Origin: CANGYM01 sp044372405
GTDB lineage: Bacteria > Pseudomonadota > Alphaproteobacteria > JAJTHO01 > CANGYM01
NCBI GenBank assembly: GCA_044372405.1
Contig: JBILRW010000009.1
Coordinates: 1 to 49,766, forward strand
Length of the DNA: 49,766 nt
Reading direction: 5' to 3'
Shown in pieces: positions 1 through 8,258 of the stretch (position 1 is the stretch's first letter; each line of letters opens with the position of its first letter). The translations under genes were made by a program, and so were the position numbers. Below the pieces are notes generated by a model, which was given only the letters and a program-made list of their open reading frames with translations, ran no database searches and was not told the origin of the DNA.

Positions 1-96
1 CGATCCCTCCTCTCCACCGCTGCCAAACAAAACCTCAACCTCCTCCAAACCATCAAAAATGCCTTCGCAGGTCACCCGCCCCCCATCCCCGTTTAA
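1..96 (+). CDS. 3' end of an unidentified protein (partial)
   Basis: A frame open from the first base ends in TAA at 94-96 and gives 31 residues of C-terminus: helical (AAKQNLNLLQ) and then proline-rich (HPPPIPV). The 5' part lies outside the window. Too little remains to name a family. The frame could also be a chance opening, although its composition is protein-like. Confidence 0.35.
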   Translation, partial: RSLLSTAAKQNLNLLQTIKNAFAGHPPPIPV

Positions 97-200
97 AGGG
101 GAGGTAGGGAGTTACTAGAAATCCGAAAATTGTATCCGATTCTGAAGGGAGGCCATTCTTCCTGCTTGAAGATAGCCAGGGGCGCCCTGTTGCCATTGCT

Positions 201-710
201 GTGGAAGGATTCAGCCAAAATAAAGCAGGACAATGGTTGCAAAATGTGGCTGAATTTGCTCAGCGCGCCGGAAATGTTTTATTTGGCAGAGCAGGAGATT
301 TAGCCCAATCTTATAACATAATTGCAACGCAGCAAGACCTTGCTTTTCGTTCGCAGGGCTTAGCTTCTTGGGGTGCCGAGGTGGTTAAGTTTCCAACGAG
401 ACGAGGGTCAGCTTTCGCGGATAGAGTTGAAAGAGTTCGAAATCTTGATCCCAACACCACTGATCTAGAAACACTTTTTACAGGGGAAGTCAACTTGTTA
501 GTGAACGCGTGGTTGATTAGCGACTCACCCGACATTGGCAACCTCCCTGATGGGGATAATGACTATCTTGATACGTTATCTCAAAAATGTTTTGGCATTT
601 CGTTTGAAGATTTGATGGCGCAGGAGAGGATGCCAACAAAAGAAGACGCACGAGGGCGATGGACGATGGCTGTCCAGGGACTGAATCAGAGTCCGGGGAT
701 GGAGTCTTAA
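201..710 (+). CDS. Hypothetical protein, probably 5'-truncated
   Basis: From a GTG at 201 the frame gives 169 residues (NKAGQWLQNVAEFAQRAGN near the start) with no signal peptide, membrane segment or family motif that I recognise. The same frame stays open upstream to a TAG at 105-107. That upstream stretch also reads like protein (SEGRPFFLLEDSQGRPVAIA), but it has no ATG and no ribosome binding site. The simplest reading is that the original start was lost and this is a gene remnant; initiation at GTG 201 or a rare start further up is the alternative. It is followed by the convergent pabB. Function unknown. Confidence 0.4.
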   Translation: MEGFSQNKAGQWLQNVAEFAQRAGNVLFGRAGDLAQSYNIIATQQDLAFRSQGLASWGAEVVKFPTRRGSAFADRVERVRNLDPNTTDLETLFTGEVNLLVNAWLISDSPDIGNLPDGDNDYLDTLSQKCFGISFEDLMAQERMPTKEDARGRWTMAVQGLNQSPGMES

Positions 711-738
711 CGTCACGGGAAAGGCTCACCCCCTCCCC

Positions 739-2058
739 TTACCCCAAAAACCCCGTCTTCGCTAAACTCTCTTGATACTCCGCCAGGGGGTCGGAATCGG
801 CCACAATGCCGCAGCCGGTATGCAGATGCAGCGTATCCTGGCCCCAAACCAGCGTGCGGATCAGCACATTAAACTGCATCGCCCCCGTGGCGCTGATATA
901 CCCCATGGACCCGCAAAAGGGCCCCCGGGCCAGGGGTTCAATGCGGGTGATTTCGTCAATGGCCTTGATTTTGGGGGCGCCGGTGACGGATCCGCTGGGA
1001 AATAGCGTACGCAGCACATCCAGCGGCCTGGTGTGATCATAAACCCTTCCCCGCAGCGTGCTGGTCATTTGATGGACATAGGAATAGGATTCCACCGACC
1101 ACAAATGGGGTACCACAACACTGCCCGGGTGGCAAATCTTGGCCATATCATGGCGCATCAGATCCACAATCATCAGGTTTTCGGCGCGGTCTTTTTCACT
1201 GGACTGCAGGTCGTGTTTCAGGGCTTCATCGTCACGGATATTGTCCAGGTTGCGGCGACGGGTTCCCTTCATGGGGCGCGTGATCAGGGTATTTTGGGGA
1301 TCCAGGCTAAAGAACAATTCGGGGGATAAGGACAGCAAAACCGTATCCCCCATATCCAAAAACCCCCCATAAGGGGCCGGGTGGCGCTGATACAGATCAT
1401 GGTACAGCCCAGGCAGGTCTTTTTTGGCATAGCCCCCCGAAAAATGTTGGGCGATGTTCAGCTGATACACGGTGCCGTCCAGGATGCTGGCGCGGGCCTC
1501 TTCCACCATGGCACCATAGGTTTCCTGGGACAGGGAAGGGGAGAGAAGGGGGAGGGCAGGGGGCTTTTTCTGCGAGTCATCCATAATCATACTTTGGTAT
1601 GACTTTGTGATGAGATTCATCCGTTCCTGGGCTTTTTTTTGCCAGGCTGTGGGCTGTGTTTCAGGAAAGCCGCTGGCCATGGCCACGGCGGTTTTTTGGT
1701 CATGATCCAGGGCGATAATGGCCGGATAATACCCCATCCAGGCATGGGGATAGGGGGCATAGGGGGGCAGGGGCCCCAGCGCCTGGCGCTCCAGGGCATG
1801 CAACATCTCATACCCCCAAAACCCCATCCATCCCGTTTGAAAGGGGGGCAGGTCAGGGCGGGGTGCCAGGCTGGGGATAAGGTTTCCCCCCGCCCACAGA
1901 GACTCCCCAAAGCCAGGGAGGGTGTCCTGCCGAAACACGATTTCAGGCGCAAAACCGATATACGTATAGCGTGGCCCGTCATGCAGCAGGCAAACCCCGG
2001 GGCATAAAGTCAGATTATAGCCGACATAGGGCAGGGCAGAGGCCAAAACGGGAAACAC
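739..2058 (-). CDS. pabB: Aminodeoxychorismate synthase component I (PabB)
   Basis: The 439-residue protein matches the chorismate-binding family in length. It makes 4-amino-4-deoxychorismate from chorismate, using ammonia supplied by the PabA glutaminase, in the p-aminobenzoate/folate pathway in the cytoplasm. The C-terminal two thirds hold the catalytic domain, with PMKGT at about residues 262-266, GSVTGAPK at 356-363 and GCGIV near 415-419. The lysine in PMKGT (K264) is the residue that separates PabB from anthranilate synthase TrpE, which has alanine there, so PabB is preferred. No PabC lyase domain is fused and no PabA lies nearby. The gene stands alone, convergent with the fragment at 201-710. 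Confidence 0.92.
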   Translation of the reverse strand: MFPVLASALPYVGYNLTLCPGVCLLHDGPRYTYIGFAPEIVFRQDTLPGFGESLWAGGNLIPSLAPRPDLPPFQTGWMGFWGYEMLHALERQALGPLPPYAPYPHAWMGYYPAIIALDHDQKTAVAMASGFPETQPTAWQKKAQERMNLITKSYQSMIMDDSQKKPPALPLLSPSLSQETYGAMVEEARASILDGTVYQLNIAQHFSGGYAKKDLPGLYHDLYQRHPAPYGGFLDMGDTVLLSLSPELFFSLDPQNTLITRPMKGTRRRNLDNIRDDEALKHDLQSSEKDRAENLMIVDLMRHDMAKICHPGSVVVPHLWSVESYSYVHQMTSTLRGRVYDHTRPLDVLRTLFPSGSVTGAPKIKAIDEITRIEPLARGPFCGSMGYISATGAMQFNVLIRTLVWGQDTLHLHTGCGIVADSDPLAEYQESLAKTGFLG

Positions 2059-2106
2059 AGGAACAGGACCGAGGCAAGGTTACAGAGCGGTGGTTATCAT
2101 ACCCGA

Positions 2107-2769
2107 TTATTCAGAAAAACGAATGACTTTCATCCCACGCTGTTGGCGCTGCGTCAGAATATCATACCGTTTCGCCCGCTGGGCAGAGGCAATGCGTTCG
2201 TAAAGCGCATTTGTGGCCACAGAAGAGGAAGGCCCTGTGGTGGGCTCCCCCCGTTGTTTGCGCCAAGCCGTCAGGATGCGTTTTTTATAAATCATCTGCC
2301 GCTCTGGTGTTGCGGAATGATAATGCGCAATGGCCCGCGCCCATGTTTTGTGACGGGCCTTCAGCTCTTGCAAAAACTGCGCGGAATAGCGGACGTTGGC
2401 CTTTGGATCAAACCCTTCCTCCAGCGAAGAAAACGCTTTGGGGTGATGTTTCAGATTGATCTGCATGCACCCGATGTCGATGCTTTTTTTCCCCTGTTTG
2501 CGGAATTTTTCCACGGCGGCGATGACTTCTGCTTTGCTATCATAGTAATGTCCGGCGCCCTCCACATTAATGGTCCAGGGCCAGCCTTCTGTCTTGCCGT
2601 TTAGGTAACGTCCTGATTCTGTGGCGGAAATGGCATCAAGCAATTGATAGGGCATGCCATACTGGCGCTCCACCTGGCGAATGGCATCATAACAAACGCC
2701 CGCCCACGACGTCACCCCACCCGTGAGCCAAAAAACAAAAAGCCACGCCAAAACCCAATTGTTTTTCAT
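2107..2769 (-). CDS. Lytic transglycosylase, SLT domain, exported
   Basis: 220 residues. An N-terminal hydrophobic segment (about residues 4-23, ending SWA) looks like a Sec signal peptide. The SLT fold follows: catalytic glutamate E51 in SATESGR, the second motif GCMQIN at 100-105, and a third motif around HYHS at 149-152. Such enzymes cleave the glycan strand of peptidoglycan in the periplasm, leaving 1,6-anhydro-muropeptides. Family size and domain content fit VirB1-like enzymes that open the wall for secretion systems or flagella. The VirB6-like cluster 2 kb away makes that role attractive, but this link is inferred, since HU and a tRNA lie between. The C-terminal 50 residues are basic and glutamine-rich, without a domain. 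Confidence 0.85.
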   Translation of the reverse strand: MKNNWVLAWLFVFWLTGGVTSWAGVCYDAIRQVERQYGMPYQLLDAISATESGRYLNGKTEGWPWTINVEGAGHYYDSKAEVIAAVEKFRKQGKKSIDIGCMQINLKHHPKAFSSLEEGFDPKANVRYSAQFLQELKARHKTWARAIAHYHSATPERQMIYKKRILTAWRKQRGEPTTGPSSSVATNALYERIASAQRAKRYDILTQRQQRGMKVIRFSE

Positions 2770-2860
2770 GATACAAAAGTCAATTCTTAATGATTACAAG
2801 TGTACGGCGTTCTTTATGAATAAAGAGTAAAAAGTGCGCTAAATACCATTATATCACCGT

Positions 2861-2889
2861 TTGCGTTTCTTGTCGATTGTGTTTATGAA
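2861..2889 (+). promoter_or_regulatory. Putative sigma-70 promoter for tRNA-Ser
   Basis: TTGCGT at 2861-2866 and TATGAA at 2884-2889 are separated by 17 bp and would start transcription about 8 nt before the mature tRNA. The -35 box matches the consensus at four of six positions. Confidence 0.5.
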
Positions 2890-2900
2890 AGATCCATTGC

Positions 2901-2990
2901 GGATGGGTGGCAGAGTGGTCGAATGCGCCGGTCTCGAAAACCGGTATGGCGGCAACGCCATCGTGGGTTCAAATCCCACCCCATCCGCCA
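2901..2990 (+). tRNA. tRNA-Ser (anticodon CGA)
   Basis: A 90-nt class II tRNA. The acceptor strand GGATGGG pairs with CCCATCC, followed by an encoded GCCA end. The anticodon loop CTCGAAA gives CGA, reading UCG. The long variable arm (TATGGCGGCAACGCCATC) is typical of serine tRNAs, and the T arm carries GGGTTCAAATCCC. Its last 21 nt recur, with one mismatch, at 4352-4372, so this gene looks like an integration site. Confidence 0.97.
2970..2990 (+). repeat. attL-like 21-nt tRNA-Ser 3' end
   Basis: The last 21 nt of tRNA-Ser, through the encoded CCA, are repeated at 4352-4372 in the same orientation with one mismatch; CCCACCCCATCCGCCA (16 nt) is identical. Tyrosine integrases typically duplicate a tRNA 3' end on insertion. 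No integrase gene lies between the copies. Confidence 0.6.
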
Positions 2991-3003
2991 GAGAAAAAAA
3001 GGT

Positions 3004-4044
3004 TTATCGATCTCTCCCGCGAAGACTGTTACTCAAGTCAACAGTGTTTTCCGGAGTGTTTTCCGGAGATTTAATTAATACCTCAACGCCATTAATATAT
3101 TTGCTAAAATCTCCATCCCCGGGGATTTTCCCGTTCAGAAAATTAACTAAGGCTTCTTCACCATCAGGATAGTGTGGAACAGTAAAGTAATAAGGATCAT
3201 CATAATTATTAGGATCAGCACCCCTCACGAGCAAACGACGATCATATGCATTAGGATCTACAAGAAGAAAAAGAAATGACCCGTCATCACGTTTAGCTAT
3301 TATAAAGGGACGTCCAGCATAGTTAAATAGAATCCCCTTTGTAAAAGGGCTACCTTTACTACTCTCAGTAAGGTCTTTGAAGTCTTTTTTCAGTCTTTCC
3401 CTATCTAAAGCCGTGTATGTATCAATGTGTTCCTGAATATAGCCTTCTGTGATGCATTCAAAAGTACCGTTTGTTGCTTCTACAGTTTTATCGGTAGTTC
3501 CAAGTTTAAGGTCTACTCCTGGAACTCCTCCTCTCATTGAACGAAGGGCGTTCTGTGTGAGTATTCCAAGTACATAGGAAGATTGATCGGAAGATGGATC
3601 GGAAGATGGATCGGAATAAGAACTAACGATTGCTTGGTATTGGGTTTGACCCGGCTTTAGCCCACCAAAAGGCTTAAAAGGCTCCAGTTGCTGAGGTTGA
3701 GTACCAATCTCCATGCCTCCAACTCTAGCCATGGTAATTTTTTCTGTATTTCCAGGAAAACCAAGGGTTGCCCAGCCCATTACTAGGTGTGCACTGAAGA
3801 GTACAGGAATACCGTTTTTATCGCCATCGCCATCGCCATCGCCATCGCGATTGCCATGAATTACACAACGAATCTCATTAGATCTAGTGCCTTTAAGAAA
3901 CTCCGTTGTTTCAGCTTCTCTCTGTTTTGTTTGTAGATGGTTTTGAAGTGTGTCATTCCCTACGATCCCTCCGATTACGGCTAACGCCGCCAACGCCACT
4001 AAGATCGCTTTTTGTTGTAGGTCCATACTGCTTTGTAGGTCCAT
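3004..4044 (-). CDS. Hypothetical membrane-anchored protein with internal repeats
   Basis: 346 residues with no family recognised. One hydrophobic segment near the N-terminus (AILVALAALAVIGGIVG, about residues 13-29) would anchor it, leaving a mostly hydrophilic domain outside. The gene is AT-richer than its neighbours and shows repeated slippage: the start region is a direct duplication (ATGGACCTACAA twice, 18 bp apart), a GATGGC run encodes (DG)n near residue 68, SDPSSDPSSD follows near residue 145, and SPENTPENT lies near the C-terminus. AAGGA lies about 9 nt before the first ATG. It is the only gene between tRNA-Ser and its copied 3' end, so it is probably islet cargo. Function unknown. 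Confidence 0.7.
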   Translation of the reverse strand: MDLQSSMDLQQKAILVALAALAVIGGIVGNDTLQNHLQTKQREAETTEFLKGTRSNEIRCVIHGNRDGDGDGDGDKNGIPVLFSAHLVMGWATLGFPGNTEKITMARVGGMEIGTQPQQLEPFKPFGGLKPGQTQYQAIVSSYSDPSSDPSSDQSSYVLGILTQNALRSMRGGVPGVDLKLGTTDKTVEATNGTFECITEGYIQEHIDTYTALDRERLKKDFKDLTESSKGSPFTKGILFNYAGRPFIIAKRDDGSFLFLLVDPNAYDRRLLVRGADPNNYDDPYYFTVPHYPDGEEALVNFLNGKIPGDGDFSKYINGVEVLIKSPENTPENTVDLSNSLRGRDR

Positions 4045-4141
4045 ACTGCAAAGTCCTTTATCAGGGTTTAAAAATAATTTTTTATATCATGTATTTTTCA
4101 TTAAATCAACATTTATTAAAACAGAAATCAACAGCCGCCCT

Positions 4142-4269
4142 GGCAGGACTTACGTAGAGCCTTCGTCATTGCGAGCCTCCGAAGGAGGCGTGGCAATCCA
4201 GTCTTTCCAGTGGCGGCATTTCTGGATTGCTTCGCTGCGCTCGCAATGACGTTGTGCGTAAGTCCTGCC
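4142..4269. repeat. Nested palindromic element, copy 1
   Basis: 128 bp bounded by inverted termini GGCAGGACTTACG and CGTAAGTCCTGCC. Inside lies an 88-bp palindromic core (4164-4251) starting CGTCATTGCGAG and ending CTCGCAATGACG, with subarms GCCTCCGAAGGAGGC and TGGATTGCTTCGCTGCG. The same termini bound the elements at 28182-28305 and 38834-38959. The core occurs without these termini at 37456-37544. No coding capacity; probably a non-autonomous mobile repeat. Confidence 0.85.
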
Positions 4270-4351
4270 TGGCTTTTATATGAGAAAATAGGGGTTCCGT
4301 GATTTGGGAGATGGACCTTCGAGCCGTATAGTCCCAACACCATCCCGAATC

Positions 4352-4372
4352 CAAACCCCACCCCATCCGCCA
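4352..4372 (+). repeat. attR-like copy of the tRNA-Ser 3' end
   Basis: Identical to 2970-2990 except for one base. Weaker similarity runs about 13 nt further upstream, as expected for a decayed tRNA 3' half. It marks the far edge of a 1.4-kb islet. Confidence 0.6.
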
Positions 4373-4443
4373 AAATCCCCCACAAACCTGTGATTTTTTT
4401 GTCGCACTTGCCCGGCGGCCGCACAAAACCGGCATTTTCTGAA

Positions 4444-4471
4444 TTGACGTAAGATTTTGTTTACCTTTAAC
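4444..4471 (+). promoter_or_regulatory. Putative promoter of the HU gene
   Basis: TTGACG at 4444-4449 is followed after 16 bp by TTTAAC at 4466-4471. The -35 box is strong and the -10 box weak. The HU start codon lies about 73 nt downstream. Confidence 0.4.
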
Positions 4472-4543
4472 ACTTAAAGGTAACAATGAGAAGACGCGGT
4501 ACACGCGTTCATCGTCCAACAACAATCCATAAAGAGGTGTATC

Positions 4544-4816
4544 GTGAATAAGAATGAACTCGTTTCTGCCGTGGCTGAAAAAGCTGGCTTGACCAAAGTT
4601 GACGCAGCGCGGGCTGTGGATGCTGTTTTTGATGCTGTGACCGAGGCCTTGGCCAAAAAAGACGAAGTCCGTCTGGTGGGCTTTGGGACGTTCCTGGTTT
4701 CCCACCGTGAAGCCAGCGAAGGCCGCCACCCACGCACAGGGGCTTTGCTGAAAATTCCTGCCAGCTACCAGCCCAAATTCCGCGCCGGTAAGGGTCTGAA
4801 AGACGCCGTTAATTAA
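4544..4816 (+). CDS. HU family DNA-binding protein
   Basis: 90 residues, the usual HU length. HU dimers bind and bend DNA without strong sequence preference, compacting the nucleoid. The sequence shows the helical N-terminus (MNKNELVSAVAEKAGL), the GFGTF turn at about 46-50 and a beta-arm region with ASEGRHPRTG. The arm has serine and histidine where the common form reads RNPQTG. The start is GTG at 4544 with AAGAGG about 7 nt upstream, giving the expected N-terminus. It is monocistronic and faces the type IV secretion cluster, which ends 50 bp away on the other strand. Whether it is HU or an IHF subunit cannot be fully settled, but no IHF-specific feature is seen. Confidence 0.93.
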   Translation: MNKNELVSAVAEKAGLTKVDAARAVDAVFDAVTEALAKKDEVRLVGFGTFLVSHREASEGRHPRTGALLKIPASYQPKFRAGKGLKDAVN

Positions 4817-4835
4817 TCAGGCAATGTTTTGACTT

Positions 4836-4863
4836 CCCTCCTCCTTTTTATGGGGGGGGAGGG
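4836..4863. terminator. Possible bidirectional hairpin terminator
   Basis: CCCTCCTCC pairs with the run ending GGGGAGGGG across a short T-rich loop, in the gap between two convergent genes. There is no strong U-tract on either side, so this is a weak call. Confidence 0.35.
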
Positions 4864-4864
4864 G

Positions 4865-6268
4865 TTACTTCGAGTAGGCAAAGTGCAGGCCTTCTTTGCC
4901 TTTTTGTTGGGCTTTTTCTACCAGTTTTTCAGCTTCTTGTTGGACTTTATCGGCCATTTCGGCCCCTGCATCCAGGTCCAGACCCTTGCCGCCGCCGGAG
5001 GTCAGGGCCCCCGCCAGACTTTTTGACGATTTCACCAGTATATTCATAATAAAGAAAATACCCCACATGGTGATAAAAATGTCATGGGTGGGGGCAAAAA
5101 AGTTGTCTCTGTTGGTTTGTTGGAAATTCACCAGGGCCTCATTCATGGTGGCCAAACTAATGGCAATGGCAAAGGCAATCAGCACGATTTCCACCGCCAG
5201 CTGTAAAATGGCCCGCAGCCAAAAGCCAACAAACGACGTAAACGACGGAATCACCAACGCAATGCCCGCAAAATAGGTCATAATGGCCAAAATCATGCCC
5301 CCGAACAAAAAGAAAACAAAGCGCATGCCCAGGGTAAAATAGGGCATCAGGCCTGTGAAGGCCAGGCTCAGGCTCATAAAAACCAGCACAATCAGTATGG
5401 GGGCGTTTTGCATGGCATCATTCCATCCAAAATTGCCATCAGGTCCGAAAATCAGGGCCTTGATGGCCCCCCCGACCATTGTCAAAATCGATTGTTCAAT
5501 CCACCCAAACAGGCGCTGGATGCTCTGTCCGATGGTTTTGGGATCGGCGGTGTTGAACAAACGGGGTTCTTTGTTGCTATCGACGTAGGCTTTGCCGTTG
5601 CTACAGGTGACGCCGTCGATGTATAAGGGCGTTGATGACCCTGACGGATTGGATGTTTGGATGGTGCAAACGGCGGTAAACAGGACTTCGCTTGCGTAGT
5701 TAATCCCCGATACCATAATGGGGGCAATCAGATTATTCCACGGCCCCATGGCCGAGGCCGTAAACATGGTCACGGTCACCGCCAGCAAAATACGGGTAAA
5801 CGTGGCATTCATGACGGAACTCACCCGATCCAGGGGAAAAAACGGAAACAGCATCTTTCCCGCCTGGTACAAAATATAAATCGCCACAAAAATCACGATA
5901 AACCCGCCAGAGGCCTTATAAAAAACTTTATTGGCATTCTTCAGCCGCCCATCAATGGCGTTGGCAATGTCCTGAATGCTTTCCATGATGACACGACGTC
6001 TGGTTCGGAAATAATCTGGTAAAAAACTTAACGTCACATGAACGGGTTTGACGGCGGGTGCGGTGGCGGGGGGCGTCCCGCCAGGGGGCGGCGTTGTCGT
6101 CGAGCCAGAGGGGGGCGTTGTTGTCGTGTCAGCGGTTCCCCCGCCAGCGGCTGGGGGTGTCGTCCCAGATGTACCACCACTGGATGCGGGGGGTGTCAAG
6201 ATGGCCGCCCACGTTTCAGACGACACCAGGGATACCATTAGCAAAAAAAATAGAACAAAGCGCATCAT
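4865..6268 (-). CDS. VirB6/TrbL-like type IV secretion membrane protein (third paralogue)
   Basis: 467 residues from ATG 6268, where ATGA overlaps the stop of the preceding gene; an upstream in-frame ATG at 6313 is less likely because it puts hydrophilic residues before the signal sequence. A signal-like segment (RFVLFFLLMVSL) is followed by a threonine/proline/glycine-rich linker to about residue 70. Then come five to seven membrane segments in the VirB6 pattern, including FIVIFVAIYILYQAGKMLFP and a long hydrophobic block in the last 200 residues, and a lysine-rich cytoplasmic tail. VirB6-type proteins form the inner-membrane channel of type IV secretion systems. It shares the (L/M)FPFxP...N...R spacing with the genes at 6268-7812 and 8259-12797. 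The family call rests on topology and this pattern. Confidence 0.7.
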   Translation of the reverse strand: MMRFVLFFLLMVSLVSSETWAAILTPPASSGGTSGTTPPAAGGGTADTTTTPPSGSTTTPPPGGTPPATAPAVKPVHVTLSFLPDYFRTRRRVIMESIQDIANAIDGRLKNANKVFYKASGGFIVIFVAIYILYQAGKMLFPFFPLDRVSSVMNATFTRILLAVTVTMFTASAMGPWNNLIAPIMVSGINYASEVLFTAVCTIQTSNPSGSSTPLYIDGVTCSNGKAYVDSNKEPRLFNTADPKTIGQSIQRLFGWIEQSILTMVGGAIKALIFGPDGNFGWNDAMQNAPILIVLVFMSLSLAFTGLMPYFTLGMRFVFFLFGGMILAIMTYFAGIALVIPSFTSFVGFWLRAILQLAVEIVLIAFAIAISLATMNEALVNFQQTNRDNFFAPTHDIFITMWGIFFIMNILVKSSKSLAGALTSGGGKGLDLDAGAEMADKVQQEAEKLVEKAQQKGKEGLHFAYSK

Positions 6269-7812
6269 CAGGCCTCCGTTCTGGGGGTGGGGGGCTTGTT
6301 GGCGGCATTCCATACGCCGCGGACCGCGGAGGACACAGGGGTCATGGCAACACGAAGACCTCGTCCAAATGCGCTTTTACCAAAGGGTCTCAATACCTTT
6401 TGCGCCCAAAGCTCTCTGTTGTCCTGGGAGAGTTTTTTGTTATACGCGGCCCCGGATACGGTATCGCCCACGGATTGGAAGGCACCCTGGATCCTCTCCT
6501 GGAGTTTCTGGGCAAAATCGCCGCCGATTTGGGGGATGCCAATGTTGGATCCGGCGGACACCAGGGCCTTGGCCTGGCTGGAAACCCCCGCCATGGCGGC
6601 ATTGATGACCAGCGATCCGGCCAGAAGCATCAGAAAAACAGGATCGCCAAATCCCCGGGCGGGGTCTTTTTCCCCGGTATCAATCAGATACTTTGCCACG
6701 TCGTCAACCGATTTTAAATCCGGCTGTACGTCAATGGTATAGGCAATCATGGCGATTTGGGCCGTTAAAACCAGAGACGCCAAAAACAATCCCACCGCGC
6801 TGGCAAACAGGCCCTTTAGCGAAGACAGCGCAAAGCCCCGCGTTATGGGGTGCAGGAACATCAGGACATAAAAACTGGACAGAACCTCAAAAATCGTCGT
6901 GTACAGCGCAAAATCCACATTCAGCATGAAATAAGTAATCACAATCAGGATCCCAATGACAATCATGGCCACGGACATGGCCCATTCCGCAACGATCTTG
7001 GGCGAATTTACCATTTTGTCCCACCAGTTCATGTCGTTGATGTCTTTAATGATATTCATGCCCAGGCGAATGGGCACGCCGATGGTTTTGCTGGCGACTT
7101 CCAGCATGCAATAAAAGGACGCCTCCGTCCCGCCGCCACTGGCCAGGGGATCCACGCAATCCGTTTTCAGACCAAAGGCCGTATGGGCATTAATACCCAC
7201 ATTCATGGCGGTTTGAGACGCCGCAATGCCCATGGTGTAAATCGGGCCACTGATATAGGTGTTAAAAGTTTTGCAATCATATAACAGGGCCACCACCACA
7301 ATGAGCAAAAGGGTCCGGTTCAGCACGGTGCCCAGGATATTGGAGGCACTTTTGCCCGGCCCAAAGGGCAGCAGCATCATAACCGCCGAAACCATCATAA
7401 AAATCCCGATGGTCATGGGCACCAGGGTCACCACCTGGGACGACACATACTGACACGCCGGCGTGCCAAAATTTTTGCGGGTGTCATCCAGAATTTTAAA
7501 CACCGGACACAGCCAGCATTCCCCCAGCCAGTTCAAACTACCGGCGGCGGCGATGTCTTTGGCGTTGTCGATGGTCTCTTCGATGGGTTTCGTGGCATCG
7601 TTCAGAACCCTTGCATCATCAACCGTTTTGTTTGTTTTTTCGCCCTCTTGAGGGGTAAGAACATCGAATTGAGTTGGTTTTGAAGAAGGTAACCCTGAAG
7701 AAGGGTCTGTTGAAAAGGGTGAAGAGTTGTCGTTCGTTAAGCTAGCAGATTCCGCTTGCCCCGCGATCAGGGTGAAGAATAGGATGCTCAAAAACAGAAT
7801 CCGCAGGATCAT
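6268..7812 (-). CDS. VirB6/TrbL-like type IV secretion membrane protein (second paralogue)
   Basis: 514 residues. Signal sequence at 1-22 (ILFFTLIAGQAESA), a Ser/Pro/Thr-rich spacer, then a cysteine-containing segment (GECWLCPVF, 97-105). Membrane segments lie at about 131-150, 167-178, 280-298, 308-322, 338-358 and 393-411. MLLPFGPGKSAS at 146-157 matches LLPFGPKDKAA in the giant paralogue upstream, pointing to a common origin. The C-terminal 90 residues are basic and probably cytoplasmic. It overlaps the neighbouring genes on both sides by 1-4 nt, so translation is likely coupled. It probably forms part of the inner-membrane channel; expanded sets of VirB6 proteins are known in Rickettsiales secretion systems. 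Confidence 0.72.
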   Translation of the reverse strand: MILRILFLSILFFTLIAGQAESASLTNDNSSPFSTDPSSGLPSSKPTQFDVLTPQEGEKTNKTVDDARVLNDATKPIEETIDNAKDIAAAGSLNWLGECWLCPVFKILDDTRKNFGTPACQYVSSQVVTLVPMTIGIFMMVSAVMMLLPFGPGKSASNILGTVLNRTLLLIVVVALLYDCKTFNTYISGPIYTMGIAASQTAMNVGINAHTAFGLKTDCVDPLASGGGTEASFYCMLEVASKTIGVPIRLGMNIIKDINDMNWWDKMVNSPKIVAEWAMSVAMIVIGILIVITYFMLNVDFALYTTIFEVLSSFYVLMFLHPITRGFALSSLKGLFASAVGLFLASLVLTAQIAMIAYTIDVQPDLKSVDDVAKYLIDTGEKDPARGFGDPVFLMLLAGSLVINAAMAGVSSQAKALVSAGSNIGIPQIGGDFAQKLQERIQGAFQSVGDTVSGAAYNKKLSQDNRELWAQKVLRPFGKSAFGRGLRVAMTPVSSAVRGVWNAANKPPTPRTEA

Positions 7813-8255
7813 TCGGGGTCTCCTGCATGATTCAGGGCGCGCTCGGTTAAGCGAATCAAATCGGCATCATTCATGCTGTACACGTGGGGGTCCTTCATCA
7901 GGGTTTGCGAATACGCCTTCACCCGATCCCCGGCCAGGCGAAGGTCATTGGGTATCGTAGCATTTTTTATAAACTTTAGCAAATCCCCCGCCGTATCATC
8001 ATGCACCCCCGCCGCATCCAGTTTCATAAAATCAATGAAGGCCGAGGCCAGCAAATGACGCTGAAAATCCAGGCTGATGCGGGCGCGAACGGTTTCGATC
8101 ATCTCCGGCGATTGCAGGGATTCCAGGATGGAGGCCGCCTGGTTTTGATACGTTTCCACCTGGGCCAAATGATCCTGTTGCAGGCGGATTAACCCCCGCA
8201 GGCGGCGAAAGGTGGCCTCGTAATCCAACGTTGGGGTTTCGGGGGTTTGGGTCAT
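7809..8255 (-). CDS. Small hypothetical protein inside the VirB6 cluster
   Basis: 148 residues, no signal peptide, no membrane segment, strongly helical (LIRLQQDHLAQVETYQNQA suggests coiled coil). No family recognised. It starts 3 nt after the stop of the giant VirB6 fusion gene and overlaps the start of the next VirB6-like gene by 4 nt (ATGA), so it is almost certainly made together with them. A cytoplasmic partner or chaperone of the secretion proteins is a reasonable guess but is inferred only from position. Confidence 0.65.
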   Translation of the reverse strand: MTQTPETPTLDYEATFRRLRGLIRLQQDHLAQVETYQNQAASILESLQSPEMIETVRARISLDFQRHLLASAFIDFMKLDAAGVHDDTAGDLLKFIKNATIPNDLRLAGDRVKAYSQTLMKDPHVYSMNDADLIRLTERALNHAGDPE

Positions 8256-8258
8256 GGG

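Larger units (their letters stand above)
4045..4543. other. Long intergenic region with repeat, att copy and HU promoter
   Basis: This 499-bp stretch holds no gene that I can support. It contains an AT-rich leader for the upstream minus-strand gene, the palindromic element at 4142-4269, the copy of the tRNA-Ser 3' end at 4352-4372, and the putative HU promoter from 4444. The short reading frames crossing it are low-complexity or antisense. Confidence 0.6.

Noticed and set aside
4166..4729. Minus-strand frame of 187 residues across the HU gene
   Set aside because: Runs antisense to HU and through the palindromic repeat; no ribosome binding site or protein-like sequence.
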